A DNA stretch of 63,074 nucleotides from an uncultured Collinsella sp. GTDB taxonomy: Bacteria; Actinomycetota; Coriobacteriia; Coriobacteriales; Coriobacteriaceae. The notes below the pieces were generated by a model, which had not been told where the DNA came from, did no database searches, and worked only from the letters and a program-made list of their open reading frames with translations. Shown here in pieces: positions 16,028 through 24,115 of the stretch (within the stretch, counting starts at the first letter, position 1; each line of letters opens with the position of its first letter). Both the position numbers and the translations under genes were made by a program. The DNA lies in NCBI GenBank assembly GCA_900549025.1, contig URMZ01000007.1, positions 1 to 63,074 on the forward strand. The letters run 5' to 3'.

Positions 16028-17017
16028 ATGGGCGTACAGAAGATTGAAGAAGCTTGGACTTTGAGGGCCAGCGCACGTGAGGCGCGTCTTGTTGCGGCCC
16101 CGCATGTGCCGGCGGCTCTGTCGCTGCTGGGTATCGTGCGTCCCGGTGACCGCCTGGTGGTCTTTGCGGACGACTTTGCCGATGCGTTTGCGAGCGGATT
16201 TGACGGCTGCGATGTTGTGATGGTGGGGGAGCCGTCTGTCGAGGCGTTTGCTGCGGCGTCCGGTGGATTTGCCGGCTCGTTTGATGCCGAGGGGCCGCAC
16301 CTGTGGTGGTTCGTCAACTCCATTGGCGGGTTTGGTCTGCGTGTGCCCGATCTTCGTGCTCTGGGTCGCGCGGCTCGCGAGGCACGCGCGCTGCTCGTGG
16401 TAGATAACACGGTGCCTGGCGTCTTTGGGTGCGATCCGTTGCGCTTGGGTGCTGTGCTGTCGCTCGAGGCACTCGACCGCGTGTGTGCTGGTAAGGCACC
16501 GCGCAAGCTCGTTGCCGCTTCGGTGGCGCGCTCGCAGCTCAAGCGCCATCGTGTGGATGCCGCTGCCGAGTGCGCGCATGCCCTGCTTGAGGGCTGTGGC
16601 TTGGCCAAGCTTGATTTGACTGCTGACGAGGCCGCTGTGCTGGAGCGTGGGCTTTCCTCGCTTAACGCCCGCATGCAGGCGCATTTCGACCGCGCCCGTG
16701 CGCTGGCCGAGTATCTGGCCGCCAACGAGATGGTGCGCAACGTGCGCTATCCCGGACTGAGCTCGCATCCCGACCATGCTGTTGCAACGGGAATCCTCGA
16801 GCACGGCTTTGGCCCGGCAGTTGAATTTGATCTTATCGAGCGTAGCGCGGGAGAGCTGTTCGATGCTTTGCCGGGGGAGTTTCGCACGTCGCCCGCCGGC
16901 GGCGCAACGACGCGCCTTTCGGCCCCACGCGGCAAGCAGGGTACCACCGTCCGTCTCTTCGCCGGAAGCGATGACCCCTTGATCGTGGCCGCCACCCTAG
17001 ACAATGCCCTCCGTTAA
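16028..17017 (+). CDS. Cystathionine-synthase-like protein lacking the catalytic lysine
   Basis: A 329-residue protein with the fold signature of Cys/Met-metabolism PLP enzymes (cystathionine gamma-synthase family). Recognisable parts are LLVVDNTVPG (Asp126, the residue that contacts the PLP pyridine), the C-terminal domain with NVRYPGLSSHPDHAVATGIL, and GPAVEFDL. The Schiff-base lysine should lie 25 residues after that Asp, as in E. coli MetB (Asp173 and Lys198), but here the position is Arg151. The protein is also shorter than the usual 380-400 residues. It is therefore probably inactive as a classical PLP enzyme, or performs another role. The start at 16028 avoids reading through the terminator hairpin that an upstream ATG (15968) would require. 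It converges with the ModE-like gene, 4 nt apart. Confidence 0.65.
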   Translation: MGVQKIEEAWTLRASAREARLVAAPHVPAALSLLGIVRPGDRLVVFADDFADAFASGFDGCDVVMVGEPSVEAFAAASGGFAGSFDAEGPHLWWFVNSIGGFGLRVPDLRALGRAAREARALLVVDNTVPGVFGCDPLRLGAVLSLEALDRVCAGKAPRKLVAASVARSQLKRHRVDAAAECAHALLEGCGLAKLDLTADEAAVLERGLSSLNARMQAHFDRARALAEYLAANEMVRNVRYPGLSSHPDHAVATGILEHGFGPAVEFDLIERSAGELFDALPGEFRTSPAGGATTRLSAPRGKQGTTVRLFAGSDDPLIVAATLDNALR

Positions 17018-17021
17018 TTAG

Positions 17022-17375
17022 CTACTCTTTGATGCTGGCGATGAGGTCGTTTGCTTTGGTGGCAATGACGTTGTTGATGTCGGCCTGCAGCTCCTCGTAG
17101 ACCGCTATGGCTCGCTCGCCGGCGGGGGTGAGGGTGGATCCGCGGGCTCCGTCGCGCTCGATGAGTTTGCAGCCCAGCTGACCTTCGGCCTCGTTCACGA
17201 TGCGCCAGGCCTTGGAATACGCCATGCCCATGCTTTTGGCGGCCCGGTTGAGCGAGTGTTCGCGGGCGATACCTTGCAGCAGCAAGACGCAGCCGTGGCC
17301 GAACACGCCCGGCAAATCCTTGTCGCACGCTTGAATGACCAACTTTGCCGTCGTCTTGTACTCCATACGCTCCAC
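17022..17375 (-). CDS. ModE-like winged-helix regulator
   Basis: A 117-residue protein matching the N-terminal DNA-binding domain of ModE and the LysR-type helix-turn-helix: LNRAAKSMGMAYSKAWRIVN, then GCKLIERDGARGSTLTPAGE in the wing. It lacks the molybdate-binding TOBE domains of full ModE. Such stand-alone domains regulate molybdenum-related or redox genes in other bacteria; the target here is unknown. The start given is GTG at 17375; ATG at 17366 is equally possible. It is the only gene on the - strand between the sucrose genes and guaB, and its upstream region is shared divergently with guaB. Confidence 0.75.
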   Translation of the reverse strand: MERMEYKTTAKLVIQACDKDLPGVFGHGCVLLLQGIAREHSLNRAAKSMGMAYSKAWRIVNEAEGQLGCKLIERDGARGSTLTPAGERAIAVYEELQADINNVIATKANDLIASIKE

Positions 17376-17451
17376 GTCTCCCCGCTAAAGTGTTTGCTGG
17401 GCAAACGCAAAGCCTGCGTCAAGCCCTCGTGTGCTCTTCTTAAATCATGCA

Positions 17452-17480
17452 TTGTAGCAGTCAAAGTGCGTTAAGATACT
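17452..17480 (+). promoter_or_regulatory. guaB promoter candidate
   Basis: TTGTAG (17452-17457), a 17-nt spacer and GATACT (17475-17480) form a plausible sigma-70-type promoter about 80 nt before the guaB start. Confidence 0.45.
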
Positions 17481-17559
17481 TCCCCAGTATTGGGCGCCCA
17501 AGGTTGGGCTGGGTCCTACGAGGCCTGCAGCCGACCGGTCGCATGGAAAAAGGAGAAAC

Positions 17560-19071
17560 ATGGCTACGTTCTTTCCCGGTGAGTCCCACACGTTTTCGGA
17601 GTATCTGCTGGTCCCTGGTTACTCGTCCTCGCAGTGCATCCCCAACAACGTCTCTCTTAAGACGCCGTTAACCCGCTTTAAGCGCGGTGAGAAGCCGGCA
17701 ATCACCCTGAACATCCCCATGGTTTCCGCCATCATGCAGTCCGTCTCGGGCGTCGACATGGGTGTCGCGCTCGCTACCGAGGGCGGCCTGTCCTTCATCT
17801 ACGGTTCCCAGAGCGCCGAGTCCGAGGCCGCCATGGTCAAGGCCGTCAAGGATCACAAGGCTGGTTTCGTTCAGTCCGATTCCACGCTGACCCCTGACAT
17901 GACCATGGAGCAGGTCATCGAGCTCAAGGAGAAGACCGGCCACTCCACCATGCCGGTCACCGACGACGGCACTCCCAAGGGTAAGCTCCTGGGCATCGTC
18001 ACCAGCCGTGACTATCGCCCCAGTCGCGATGACCACCAGACGAAGGTCTCCGAGTTCATGACCCCGCGTGAGCAGCTCATCGTGGGCGACAAGAACATCA
18101 GCCTCAAGGTTGCCAACGACGTCATCTGGGACAACAAGCTTAACGCCCTGCCCATCGTCGACGACAACGATCACCTCATGGGCATTGTCTTCCGCAAGGA
18201 CTACGACAGCCACAAGACCAACCCCAACGAGCTGCTCGATGGCGACAAGCGCTACATGGTCGGCGCTGGTATCAACACCCGCGACTATGCCGAGCGCGTG
18301 CCGCTGCTCATCGAGGCTGGTGCCGACGTTCTGTGCATCGACTCCTCCGAGGGCTTCAGCGAGTGGCAGAAGCGCACCATCGAGTGGATCCGCGCCAACT
18401 ACGGCGAGGACGTCAAGGTCGGCGCCGGTAACGTCGTCGATGCCGAGGGCTTCCGCTTCCTGGCAGACTGCGGTGCCGACTTCATCAAGGTCGGTATCGG
18501 CGGCGGCTCCATCTGCATCACCCGTGAGACCAAGGGTATCGGCCGTGGCCAGGCTACCGCGCTGATCGACGTCTGCCGCGCCCGTGACGAGTACTACGAG
18601 GAGACCGGTGTCTACGTGCCCGTGTGCTCCGACGGCGGCATCGTCTACGACTACCACATGACGCTCGCCCTTGCCATGGGTGCCGACTTTATGATGCTGG
18701 GCCGCTACTTCGCCCGCTTTGACGAGAGCCCGACTGAGCGCGTCAACGTTAACGGTCAGTACATGAAGGAGTACTGGGGCGAGGGTTCTGCGCGTGCCCG
18801 CAACTGGCAGCGCTACGACCTGGGCGGCGCCGCGAAGCTCAGCTTCGTCGAGGGCGTCGACTCCTACGTTCCCTACGCCGGCTCCCTCAAGGACGGCGTG
18901 GGCGGCACGCTCTACAAGGTCAAGTCCACGATGTGCAACTGCGGTGCCCTCTCGATCCCCGAGCTCCAGGAAAAGGCACGCCTAACGCTGGTCAGCTCCA
19001 CCTCCATCGTCGAAGGCGGCGCCCACGACGTTGTCGTCAAAGACTCCCAGCAAAGCGTCAGCTACCGCTAA
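17560..19071 (+). CDS. guaB: IMP dehydrogenase
   Basis: A 503-residue inosine-5-phosphate dehydrogenase that oxidises IMP to XMP with NAD, the committed step of GMP synthesis. The TIM barrel is interrupted by two CBS domains (about 95-215, with STMPVTDDG and [17 protein letters not shown]). The catalytic loop [11 protein letters not shown] carries Cys319. The flanking residues differ from the common GPGSICTTR, so this is a divergent IMPDH branch. The phosphate-binding [11 protein letters not shown] and LGRYF segments are also present. The RBS AAAAAGGAGAAAC precedes the ATG. It is monocistronic: a palindromic repeat and a terminator hairpin follow. Confidence 0.9.
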   Translation: MATFFPGESHTFSEYLLVPGYSSSQCIPNNVSLKTPLTRFKRGEKPAITLNIPMVSAIMQSVSGVDMGVALATEGGLSFIYGSQSAESEAAMVKAVKDHKAGFVQSDSTLTPDMTMEQVIELKEKTGHSTMPVTDDGTPKGKLLGIVTSRDYRPSRDDHQTKVSEFMTPREQLIVGDKNISLKVANDVIWDNKLNALPIVDDNDHLMGIVFRKDYDSHKTNPNELLDGDKRYMVGAGINTRDYAERVPLLIEAGADVLCIDSSEGFSEWQKRTIEWIRANYGEDVKVGAGNVVDAEGFRFLADCGADFIKVGIGGGSICITRETKGIGRGQATALIDVCRARDEYYEETGVYVPVCSDGGIVYDYHMTLALAMGADFMMLGRYFARFDESPTERVNVNGQYMKEYWGEGSARARNWQRYDLGGAAKLSFVEGVDSYVPYAGSLKDGVGGTLYKVKSTMCNCGALSIPELQEKARLTLVSSTSIVEGGAHDVVVKDSQQSVSYR

Positions 19072-19094
19072 GCGGCTTTCCCAAGCACCGCACC

Positions 19095-19152
19095 TTGCCG
19101 TTCAAACCGTCGCTCGCGTACCAAAGTACGCGTCGCTCCTCTTTCACGGCAA
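19095..19152. repeat. Dispersed palindromic element, copy B
   Basis: The best-preserved copy. TTGCCGT...CAAA on the left pairs with TTTCACGGCAA on the right with a one-base slip. The centre is CGCGTAC (19115-19121), loop CAAA, GTACGCG (19126-19132). The pairing can be extended outward through GCACCGCA and TGCGGC to about 19074-19172. It starts 23 nt after the guaB stop. Confidence 0.75.
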
Positions 19153-19230
19153 TCTGCGGCACCTGGAAAACCCGTTCGTGTTAGAACGAGTTTCAGACAA
19201 AGGTTGATTCCCGACCACGTTATTTAGATA

Positions 19231-19277
19231 AAGCGAGATGCATGCAAGTCGCAGGCATCTCGCTTGTTGTATTTGCT
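19231..19277 (+). terminator. Terminator-like hairpin downstream of guaB
   Basis: A perfect 11-bp stem (AAGCGAGATGC at 19231-19241 with 19255-19265) and a 13-nt loop are followed by a T-rich stretch (GTTGTATTTG). With copy B of the repeat it fills the gap between guaB and the leuS leader. Confidence 0.6.
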
Positions 19278-19300
19278 ATTATCATGCGAGTTAACGATGT

Positions 19301-19419
19301 GGCGGGGCGTTCTTACCTTTGCTCGCTGCAAGTTCCGCACGCAAAGAAGAGCACTAAATGTGCTCTTCGTCTTGCGCAGGACTGTCCGCAGCAGCGAGCA
19401 AAGGTAAGAACGCCCCGCC
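19301..19419. promoter_or_regulatory. Very long perfect hairpin in the leuS leader
   Basis: The 29 bases at 19301-19329 (beginning GGCGGGGCGTTC) are the exact reverse complement of 19391-19419. Inside lies a second hairpin, GAAGAGCAC (19346-19354) pairing with GTGCTCTTC (19360-19368) over the loop TAAAT. The structure ends 27 nt before the leuS start. It has no T-box signature (no TGGN bulge with antiterminator, no AGAGAG/CCCGGAG stem I motifs). It may be a processed leader, an RNase III site or an inserted palindromic element. Confidence 0.8.
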
Positions 19420-19445
19420 CCAACCCAGCTAACAAAGGAGCTGAT

Positions 19446-22022
19446 ATGTGCGATTGCACAGATCATAAGGACGAGATTCCTGCCTACGACGCGCAGGCCA
19501 TTGAGTCTCGGTGGATGAAGGCCTGGGAGGATTCCAACCTCTTTGCCGTCGACACCGACGACAGCAAGCCTAAAAAGTATGTGCTCGAGATGTTCCCGTA
19601 TCCGTCGGGCGACTTGCACATGGGCCACGCGCGCAACTATACCATCGGCGATGCCATGGCCCGTCAGGCCCGCATGCGCGGCTACGACGTGCTGCACCCC
19701 ATCGGCTTTGACGCCTTTGGCCTGCCCGCCGAGAACGCCGCCATCAAGCACAACACGCAGGCTGCCGCCTGGACGTATAAGAACATGGACCAGGCGCTCG
19801 CCACGATGAAGCGCATGGGCTTCTCCTACGATCTGGATCGCATGGTCAAGACCTGCAGCCCCGACTACTACCGCTGGGGCCAGTGGATCTTTGAGAAGAT
19901 GTGGGAAAAGGGCCTGGTCTACCGTAAGAAGAACCCGGTCAACTGGTGCCCCACTTGCAAGACCGTTCTGGCCAACGAGCAGGTCACCGAGGGCAAGTGC
20001 TGGCGCTGCGGCACCGAGCCCGAGAAGCGCGACCTTGAGCAGTGGTACTACAAGATTACCGAGTACTCTCAGGAGCTGCTCGACGACTTGGAGAAGCTCC
20101 CCGGCTGGCCCGAGCGCGTCAAGCAGATGCAGGCCAACTGGATCGGTCGCTCCGAGGGCGCCGAGGTCGACTTTACCCTGTGCGACCAGGATGGCGAGCC
20201 CATCGAGGGCGACGAGGGCAAGATCACCGTCTTCACCACGCGTGCCGATACCCTTTTTGGTGTCTCCTTCTTTGTCCTGGCTCCCGAGTACGCCGGCCTG
20301 CACGAGCTCGTCGAGGGCACGGAGTACGAGGAGGCCGTCACCAAGATCGTCGAGGACTCCAAGCATATCTCTGCCGTTGAGCGTGCCCAGGGCACCCTCG
20401 AGAAGCACGGTGCCTTCACGGGCCGCTATGTGGTAAACCCCGTCAACGGCGAGAAGGTCCCCGTGTGGGTTGCCGATTATGTCGTTGCCGACTACGGCAC
20501 CGGCGCCGTCATGGCCGTTCCCTGCGGCGACCAGCGCGACTTTGAGTTCGCCCGCAAGTATGATCTGCCCATCGTGCCAATCATCCTGGATGACGATGAC
20601 CGTGCTGCCGTCGAGGCCAGCGGCGAGACCATCGATACCTTCCATGCCGAGACCGTCGACTGGGATTGCGCCCACGCTGCCGAGGGCACGCTCGTCCAGT
20701 CCGGCAAGTACACCGGCATGCGCGGCGGTAAGCACTCCGAGGGCGAGGCTGCGATCGTGGCCGACCTCGAGGCCATGGGCTGCGGTCGTCGCAAGGTCGA
20801 GTTCCGTCTGCGCGACTGGCTCATCAGCCGCCAGCGCTATTGGGGCAACCCCATCCCGGCCATCCACTGCGAGCACTGCGGTATCGTGCCCGTGCCCGAG
20901 GATCAGCTGCCGGTGACGCTGCCCGAGAACCTGGACCTGGGCGCCGGCGAAACCCTCGCCGAGTGCAAGGAGTTCTACGAGACCACCTGCCCGGTCTGCG
21001 GTCGCCCGGCCAAGCGCGAGACCGATACCATGGACACCTTCACCTGCTCCAGCTGGTATTACCTGCGCTATACCGATCCACACAACACCGAGCTGCCCTT
21101 CTCCCGCGAGGCCGCCGATCGTTGGATGCCCGTCGATAACTACATCGGCGGCATCGAGCACGCCATTCTGCACCTGCTCTATAGCCGCTTCTTTACCAAG
21201 GCCCTGCGCGACCTGGGCCTGCTGAGTGTGGACGAGCCCTTCACCAACCTGCTGTGCCAGGGCATGGTCAAGGACGAGAACGGCGACACCATGTCCAAGT
21301 CCAAGGGCAACGTCGTGCCCCCGAGCTCGGTCATCGAGCCTTACGGCGCCGACACCATGCGTTTGGCGATCCTGTTTATCGCCCCGCCCGAGAAGGACTT
21401 CGACTGGGATCCCAAGGCCGTCGAGGGCGCCAACCGCTTTATCAAGCGCGCGTGGCGTATCGTTTGGCAGCTCGTCCAGTCCGGCGATGCCAACGTGGCC
21501 TTCGACAAGTCCGCACTCGACGAGGTTGCGATGAAGCTCTATCGCGAGCGTCACCGCACCATCGCCAAGTGCACCGAGGACTTCGATCGCGGCCAGTTCA
21601 ACACTGCCATCTCGGCCGTCATGGAGCTCGTCAACGCAGCGAGCGCCTACCTCAACGCCACCGAGGGTACCGCCCGCGACAAGGCCCTGTGCTACGGCGT
21701 GGCTAAGGATATCGTGAGCGTCCTTGCCCCCATCTGCCCGTTCTGGGCCGATGAGCTGTGGCACGAGGCGCTCGGCTGCGAGGGCAACGCCTACACCGCC
21801 GCCTGGCCCGAGTTCGACCTGGCTGAGTCCGTTGAGGACACGGTGCAGATCGTGGTCCAGGTGCTCGGCAAGGTCCGCGGCCGCGTCGACGTTGCCCGCG
21901 ATGCCTCCAATGAGGATATGCAGGCTGCCGCCGAGGCCGCCGTCGCCAAGTGGCTCGAGGGCAAGACGGTCGTCAAGGCCATCTGCGTGCCCGGCAAGCT
22001 GGTCAATCTGGTGGTCAAGTAA
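19446..22022 (+). CDS. leuS: Leucyl-tRNA synthetase
   Basis: An 858-residue class Ia aminoacyl-tRNA synthetase that charges tRNA-Leu with leucine in the cytosol. The HIGH motif appears as HMGH within [20 protein letters not shown], the editing (CP1) domain lies at about 220-420, and the KMSKS loop reads TMSKSKGN. A zinc-binding segment with CPTCK and CWRC is seen near residues 160-190. The ATG at 19446 is preceded by AAAGGAG. The open frame extends 68 codons further upstream, but that part runs through the long leader hairpin and is not coding. Terminators follow at 22021-22088. Confidence 0.93.
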   Translation: MCDCTDHKDEIPAYDAQAIESRWMKAWEDSNLFAVDTDDSKPKKYVLEMFPYPSGDLHMGHARNYTIGDAMARQARMRGYDVLHPIGFDAFGLPAENAAIKHNTQAAAWTYKNMDQALATMKRMGFSYDLDRMVKTCSPDYYRWGQWIFEKMWEKGLVYRKKNPVNWCPTCKTVLANEQVTEGKCWRCGTEPEKRDLEQWYYKITEYSQELLDDLEKLPGWPERVKQMQANWIGRSEGAEVDFTLCDQDGEPIEGDEGKITVFTTRADTLFGVSFFVLAPEYAGLHELVEGTEYEEAVTKIVEDSKHISAVERAQGTLEKHGAFTGRYVVNPVNGEKVPVWVADYVVADYGTGAVMAVPCGDQRDFEFARKYDLPIVPIILDDDDRAAVEASGETIDTFHAETVDWDCAHAAEGTLVQSGKYTGMRGGKHSEGEAAIVADLEAMGCGRRKVEFRLRDWLISRQRYWGNPIPAIHCEHCGIVPVPEDQLPVTLPENLDLGAGETLAECKEFYETTCPVCGRPAKRETDTMDTFTCSSWYYLRYTDPHNTELPFSREAADRWMPVDNYIGGIEHAILHLLYSRFFTKALRDLGLLSVDEPFTNLLCQGMVKDENGDTMSKSKGNVVPPSSVIEPYGADTMRLAILFIAPPEKDFDWDPKAVEGANRFIKRAWRIVWQLVQSGDANVAFDKSALDEVAMKLYRERHRTIAKCTEDFDRGQFNTAISAVMELVNAASAYLNATEGTARDKALCYGVAKDIVSVLAPICPFWADELWHEALGCEGNAYTAAWPEFDLAESVEDTVQIVVQVLGKVRGRVDVARDASNEDMQAAAEAAVAKWLEGKTVVKAICVPGKLVNLVVK

Positions 22023-22051
22023 GCGCTGCGCGCTTAGCTGACATGAAAAGG

Positions 22052-22088
22052 CGAGGGGGACGATTCCGTATGGAGTCGCCCCCTTTTT
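22052..22088 (+). terminator. leuS terminator
   Basis: A GGGG/CCCC stem with CGA/TCG and CC/GG pairs and a short loop is followed by TTTTT (22084-22088). A smaller perfect hairpin (TAAGCGC/GCGCTTA, 22021-22037) overlaps the leuS stop codon just upstream. Confidence 0.75.
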
Positions 22089-22173
22089 GGTTATGTATAC
22101 TTGCGACAACACCCAATTATCTATTTCTTGTGGAGAAGCTGTGCGCACGCTGACCTGCAGGTTCGTACTGTGC

Positions 22174-22202
22174 TTGCACGTTTCCGCAGCTATTGGTATA
22201 GT
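22174..22202 (+). promoter_or_regulatory. Promoter of the rimP-nusA-infB operon
   Basis: TTGCAC (22174-22179), a 17-nt spacer and TATAGT (22197-22202) form one of the best sigma-70-type promoters in the window. Transcription would start near 22209, about 20 nt before a terminator-like hairpin. Confidence 0.65.
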
Positions 22203-22228
22203 TTGCTTGCAAATGAAGTTGTAATTGA

Positions 22229-22260
22229 AAGAAGTGGGGTTTCGGCCCCGCTTCTTTTTT
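22229..22260 (+). terminator. Leader terminator (attenuator candidate) before rimP
   Basis: AAGAAGTGGGG (22229-22239) pairs with CCCCGCTTCTT (22246-22256), with one G-U pair, and is followed by TTTT. It lies after the promoter and 20 nt before the rimP start, so most transcripts would stop here unless they are read through. NusA-dependent control of the nusA operon leader is known in E. coli; its operation here is inference. Confidence 0.7.
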
Positions 22261-22280
22261 GTATGGATGGAGGTGCCGCA

Positions 22281-22775
22281 ATGGTCAAGACCAAGACCGA
22301 GCAGGCGATCATCGACGCGCTCGAGGCCGTCGCTCCCCAGCACGATGTCGACATCGTCGACGTCGAGCTCGTGGGTGCCACCAAGGCCCCCTGCGTGCGT
22401 GTGCGTATCGAGGGTGCCGAGGGTCAGAGCCTGTCGCTCAACGACGTCACGGCCAACACCAAGTGGGTCGGCGATGTGATTGAGGAGCTCGATCCCATCT
22501 CTTCGAGCTATACGCTCGAGGTGTCGAGCCCGGGTATGGCGCGCCCGCTGCGCCGCCCGTGCGACTTTGCCCGCTTTGTGGGCGAGAACTGCGAGCTCAC
22601 CTCCACCGCCACCGAGGGCCGTCGTAAGTACGCCGGCAAGATTGCCGCCGCCACCGAGGCGAACGTGACCCTCGAGCTCGAGGACGGCGAGTCCGTCACC
22701 CTCGATTTCTCTGATGTTAAAAAGTGCAAGTTGAAGCCCACCTACGACTTCAAGCCCGCGAAGGAAGGAAAGTAA
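22281..22775 (+). CDS. rimP: Ribosome maturation factor RimP
   Basis: A 164-residue protein of the RimP (DUF150) family needed for 30S subunit assembly. The family pattern VDIVDVELVGATKAPCVRVRIE, then LDPISSSYTLEVSSPGMARPLRRP, is clear, and the C-terminal SH3-like part ends in KKCKLKP. ATG 22281 is chosen because GGAGGT (22269-22274) stands 6 nt upstream. The frame is open further upstream but passes through the leader terminator. It is the first gene of the rimP-nusA-infB-rbfA operon, with nusA starting after a 1-nt gap. Confidence 0.9.
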   Translation: MVKTKTEQAIIDALEAVAPQHDVDIVDVELVGATKAPCVRVRIEGAEGQSLSLNDVTANTKWVGDVIEELDPISSSYTLEVSSPGMARPLRRPCDFARFVGENCELTSTATEGRRKYAGKIAAATEANVTLELEDGESVTLDFSDVKKCKLKPTYDFKPAKEGK

Positions 22776-22776
22776 G

Positions 22777-24024
22777 ATGGCAGCATCCGACATGATGTCC
22801 GCCCTGATGGAGCTTTGCCAGGAGAAGCACATCGACCAGCTCTACCTGATCGACCGCCTGGAGCAGTCGCTCGCCAAGAGCTATGCCGAGATCTTGCATC
22901 TTGAGTGGGGCGCCAAGGTGACCATCGACCGCACCACCGGCAAGATCTACGTCTACCGTCTGGAGCCGATTGACGATTCCATGGACGAGGAGGGCAACTT
23001 CACCGAGTTCGAGGAGATCGACGTTACCCCCAAGAACACGAGCCGCATCGCCGCCCAGCACGCCAAGGCCGAGATCAACGCCATCGTGCGCAACTCCGCC
23101 CGCGAGCAGATCTACGAGGAGTTCTCCGGCCGCATCGGTGACCTCATCAGCGGTACCGTGCTGCAGTCCACGCCCGACTTCACGATCGTCAAGATTCGCG
23201 AGGGCGTCGAGGCCGAGCTGCCGCACTTCGACCAGCGCCGTTACGAGAACGAGCGCAACGAGCGTCCGATGGGCGAGCGCTACCTGCACAACCAGCACAT
23301 CAAGGCCGTGATCATCGACGTTCGCGACCCCAACTCCAACCTGCAGCCGGTTCGTGGCGAGCACAGCCGTCCGCCGATTGTCATCTCCCGTACCCACCCC
23401 GAGCTCATGCGTCGTCTGTTTGAGCAGGAGGTGCCCGAGATCTATGAGGGCACCGTCCAGATTAAGTCGATCGCCCGCGAGCCCGGCCAGCGTTCCAAGG
23501 TTGCCGTCCACTCGCTCGACGACCGTCTGGATCCCGTGGGCGCCTGCGTCGGCCCCAAGGGCAGCCGTGTTCGCGCTGTCGTGGGCGAGCTCCGTGGCGA
23601 GCGCGTCGACGTCATCCTGTGGGATGCCGATCCTGCCGTCTACGTCGCCAACGCCCTGTCGCCCGCCAAGGTTACCCGCGTCCTCATCGACGAGGAGAAG
23701 GCCTACGCCGGCGTCATCGTGCCTGACGACCAGCTGTCCCTCGCCATCGGCAAGGAGGGGCAGAACGCCCGCCTCGCCGCGCGCCTGACCGGCTGGCACA
23801 TCGACATCAAGTCCGAGACGCTTGCCGCCGACATCCTCAAGAACGTTCCCGTTCACGAGGAGCCCGCCGCCGACCTGATCGGTGACGAGGAGGACGAGGA
23901 CGTCCGCCGCTGCGAGTACGTGTCCGAGGACGGCATCCAGTGCCGCAACCAGGCTCGTCCCGGCTCCCGTTTCTGCGGTGTCCATGACACCGACGCCTTC
24001 GATGATGCGGAGGACCTGATCTAG
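22777..24024 (+). CDS. nusA: Transcription factor NusA with Cys/His-rich tail
   Basis: A 415-residue elongation factor that modulates pausing, termination and antitermination by RNA polymerase. Domains in order: N-terminal RNAP-binding domain (~1-125), S1 domain ([14 protein letters not shown], ~118-195) and two KH domains ([12 protein letters not shown] and [21 protein letters not shown]). The C-terminus carries Cys379, Cys389, Cys400 and His403 in a C-x9-C-x10-C-x2-H arrangement ending in RFCGVHD, which looks like a small zinc site and is not part of ordinary NusA. No ylxR gene lies between nusA and infB. The RBS AAGGAAGGAAAG is good. Confidence 0.9.
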   Translation: MAASDMMSALMELCQEKHIDQLYLIDRLEQSLAKSYAEILHLEWGAKVTIDRTTGKIYVYRLEPIDDSMDEEGNFTEFEEIDVTPKNTSRIAAQHAKAEINAIVRNSAREQIYEEFSGRIGDLISGTVLQSTPDFTIVKIREGVEAELPHFDQRRYENERNERPMGERYLHNQHIKAVIIDVRDPNSNLQPVRGEHSRPPIVISRTHPELMRRLFEQEVPEIYEGTVQIKSIAREPGQRSKVAVHSLDDRLDPVGACVGPKGSRVRAVVGELRGERVDVILWDADPAVYVANALSPAKVTRVLIDEEKAYAGVIVPDDQLSLAIGKEGQNARLAARLTGWHIDIKSETLAADILKNVPVHEEPAADLIGDEEDEDVRRCEYVSEDGIQCRNQARPGSRFCGVHDTDAFDDAEDLI

Positions 24025-24115
24025 CGCGCGGTCGCGCCGGGCGGGTCCCGGCGCATCTCCCACGCTCGTTCAGTCTCTAGGCACCCAAGGTGCCAGAAAG
24101 GGTAGGTGAAGTCAT

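Noticed and set aside
19242..19445. N-terminal extension of leuS by 68 codons
   Set aside because: It would translate the 29-bp hairpin arms. The LeuRS family starts shortly before the [14 protein letters not shown] segment, and AAAGGAG stands before ATG 19446.
19266..19445. A leucine T-box in the leuS leader
   Set aside because: No specifier loop with CCCGGAG-type flank, no TGGN bulge and no antiterminator/terminator pair were found; only the long hairpin is present.
19224..22832. A 1202-codon open frame on the - strand opposite leuS and rimP
   Set aside because: It is a shadow of GC-rich codon usage. It has no recognisable domain, is Gly/Leu/Val/Asp-rich, lies opposite a certain leuS and passes through the long hairpin and terminators.
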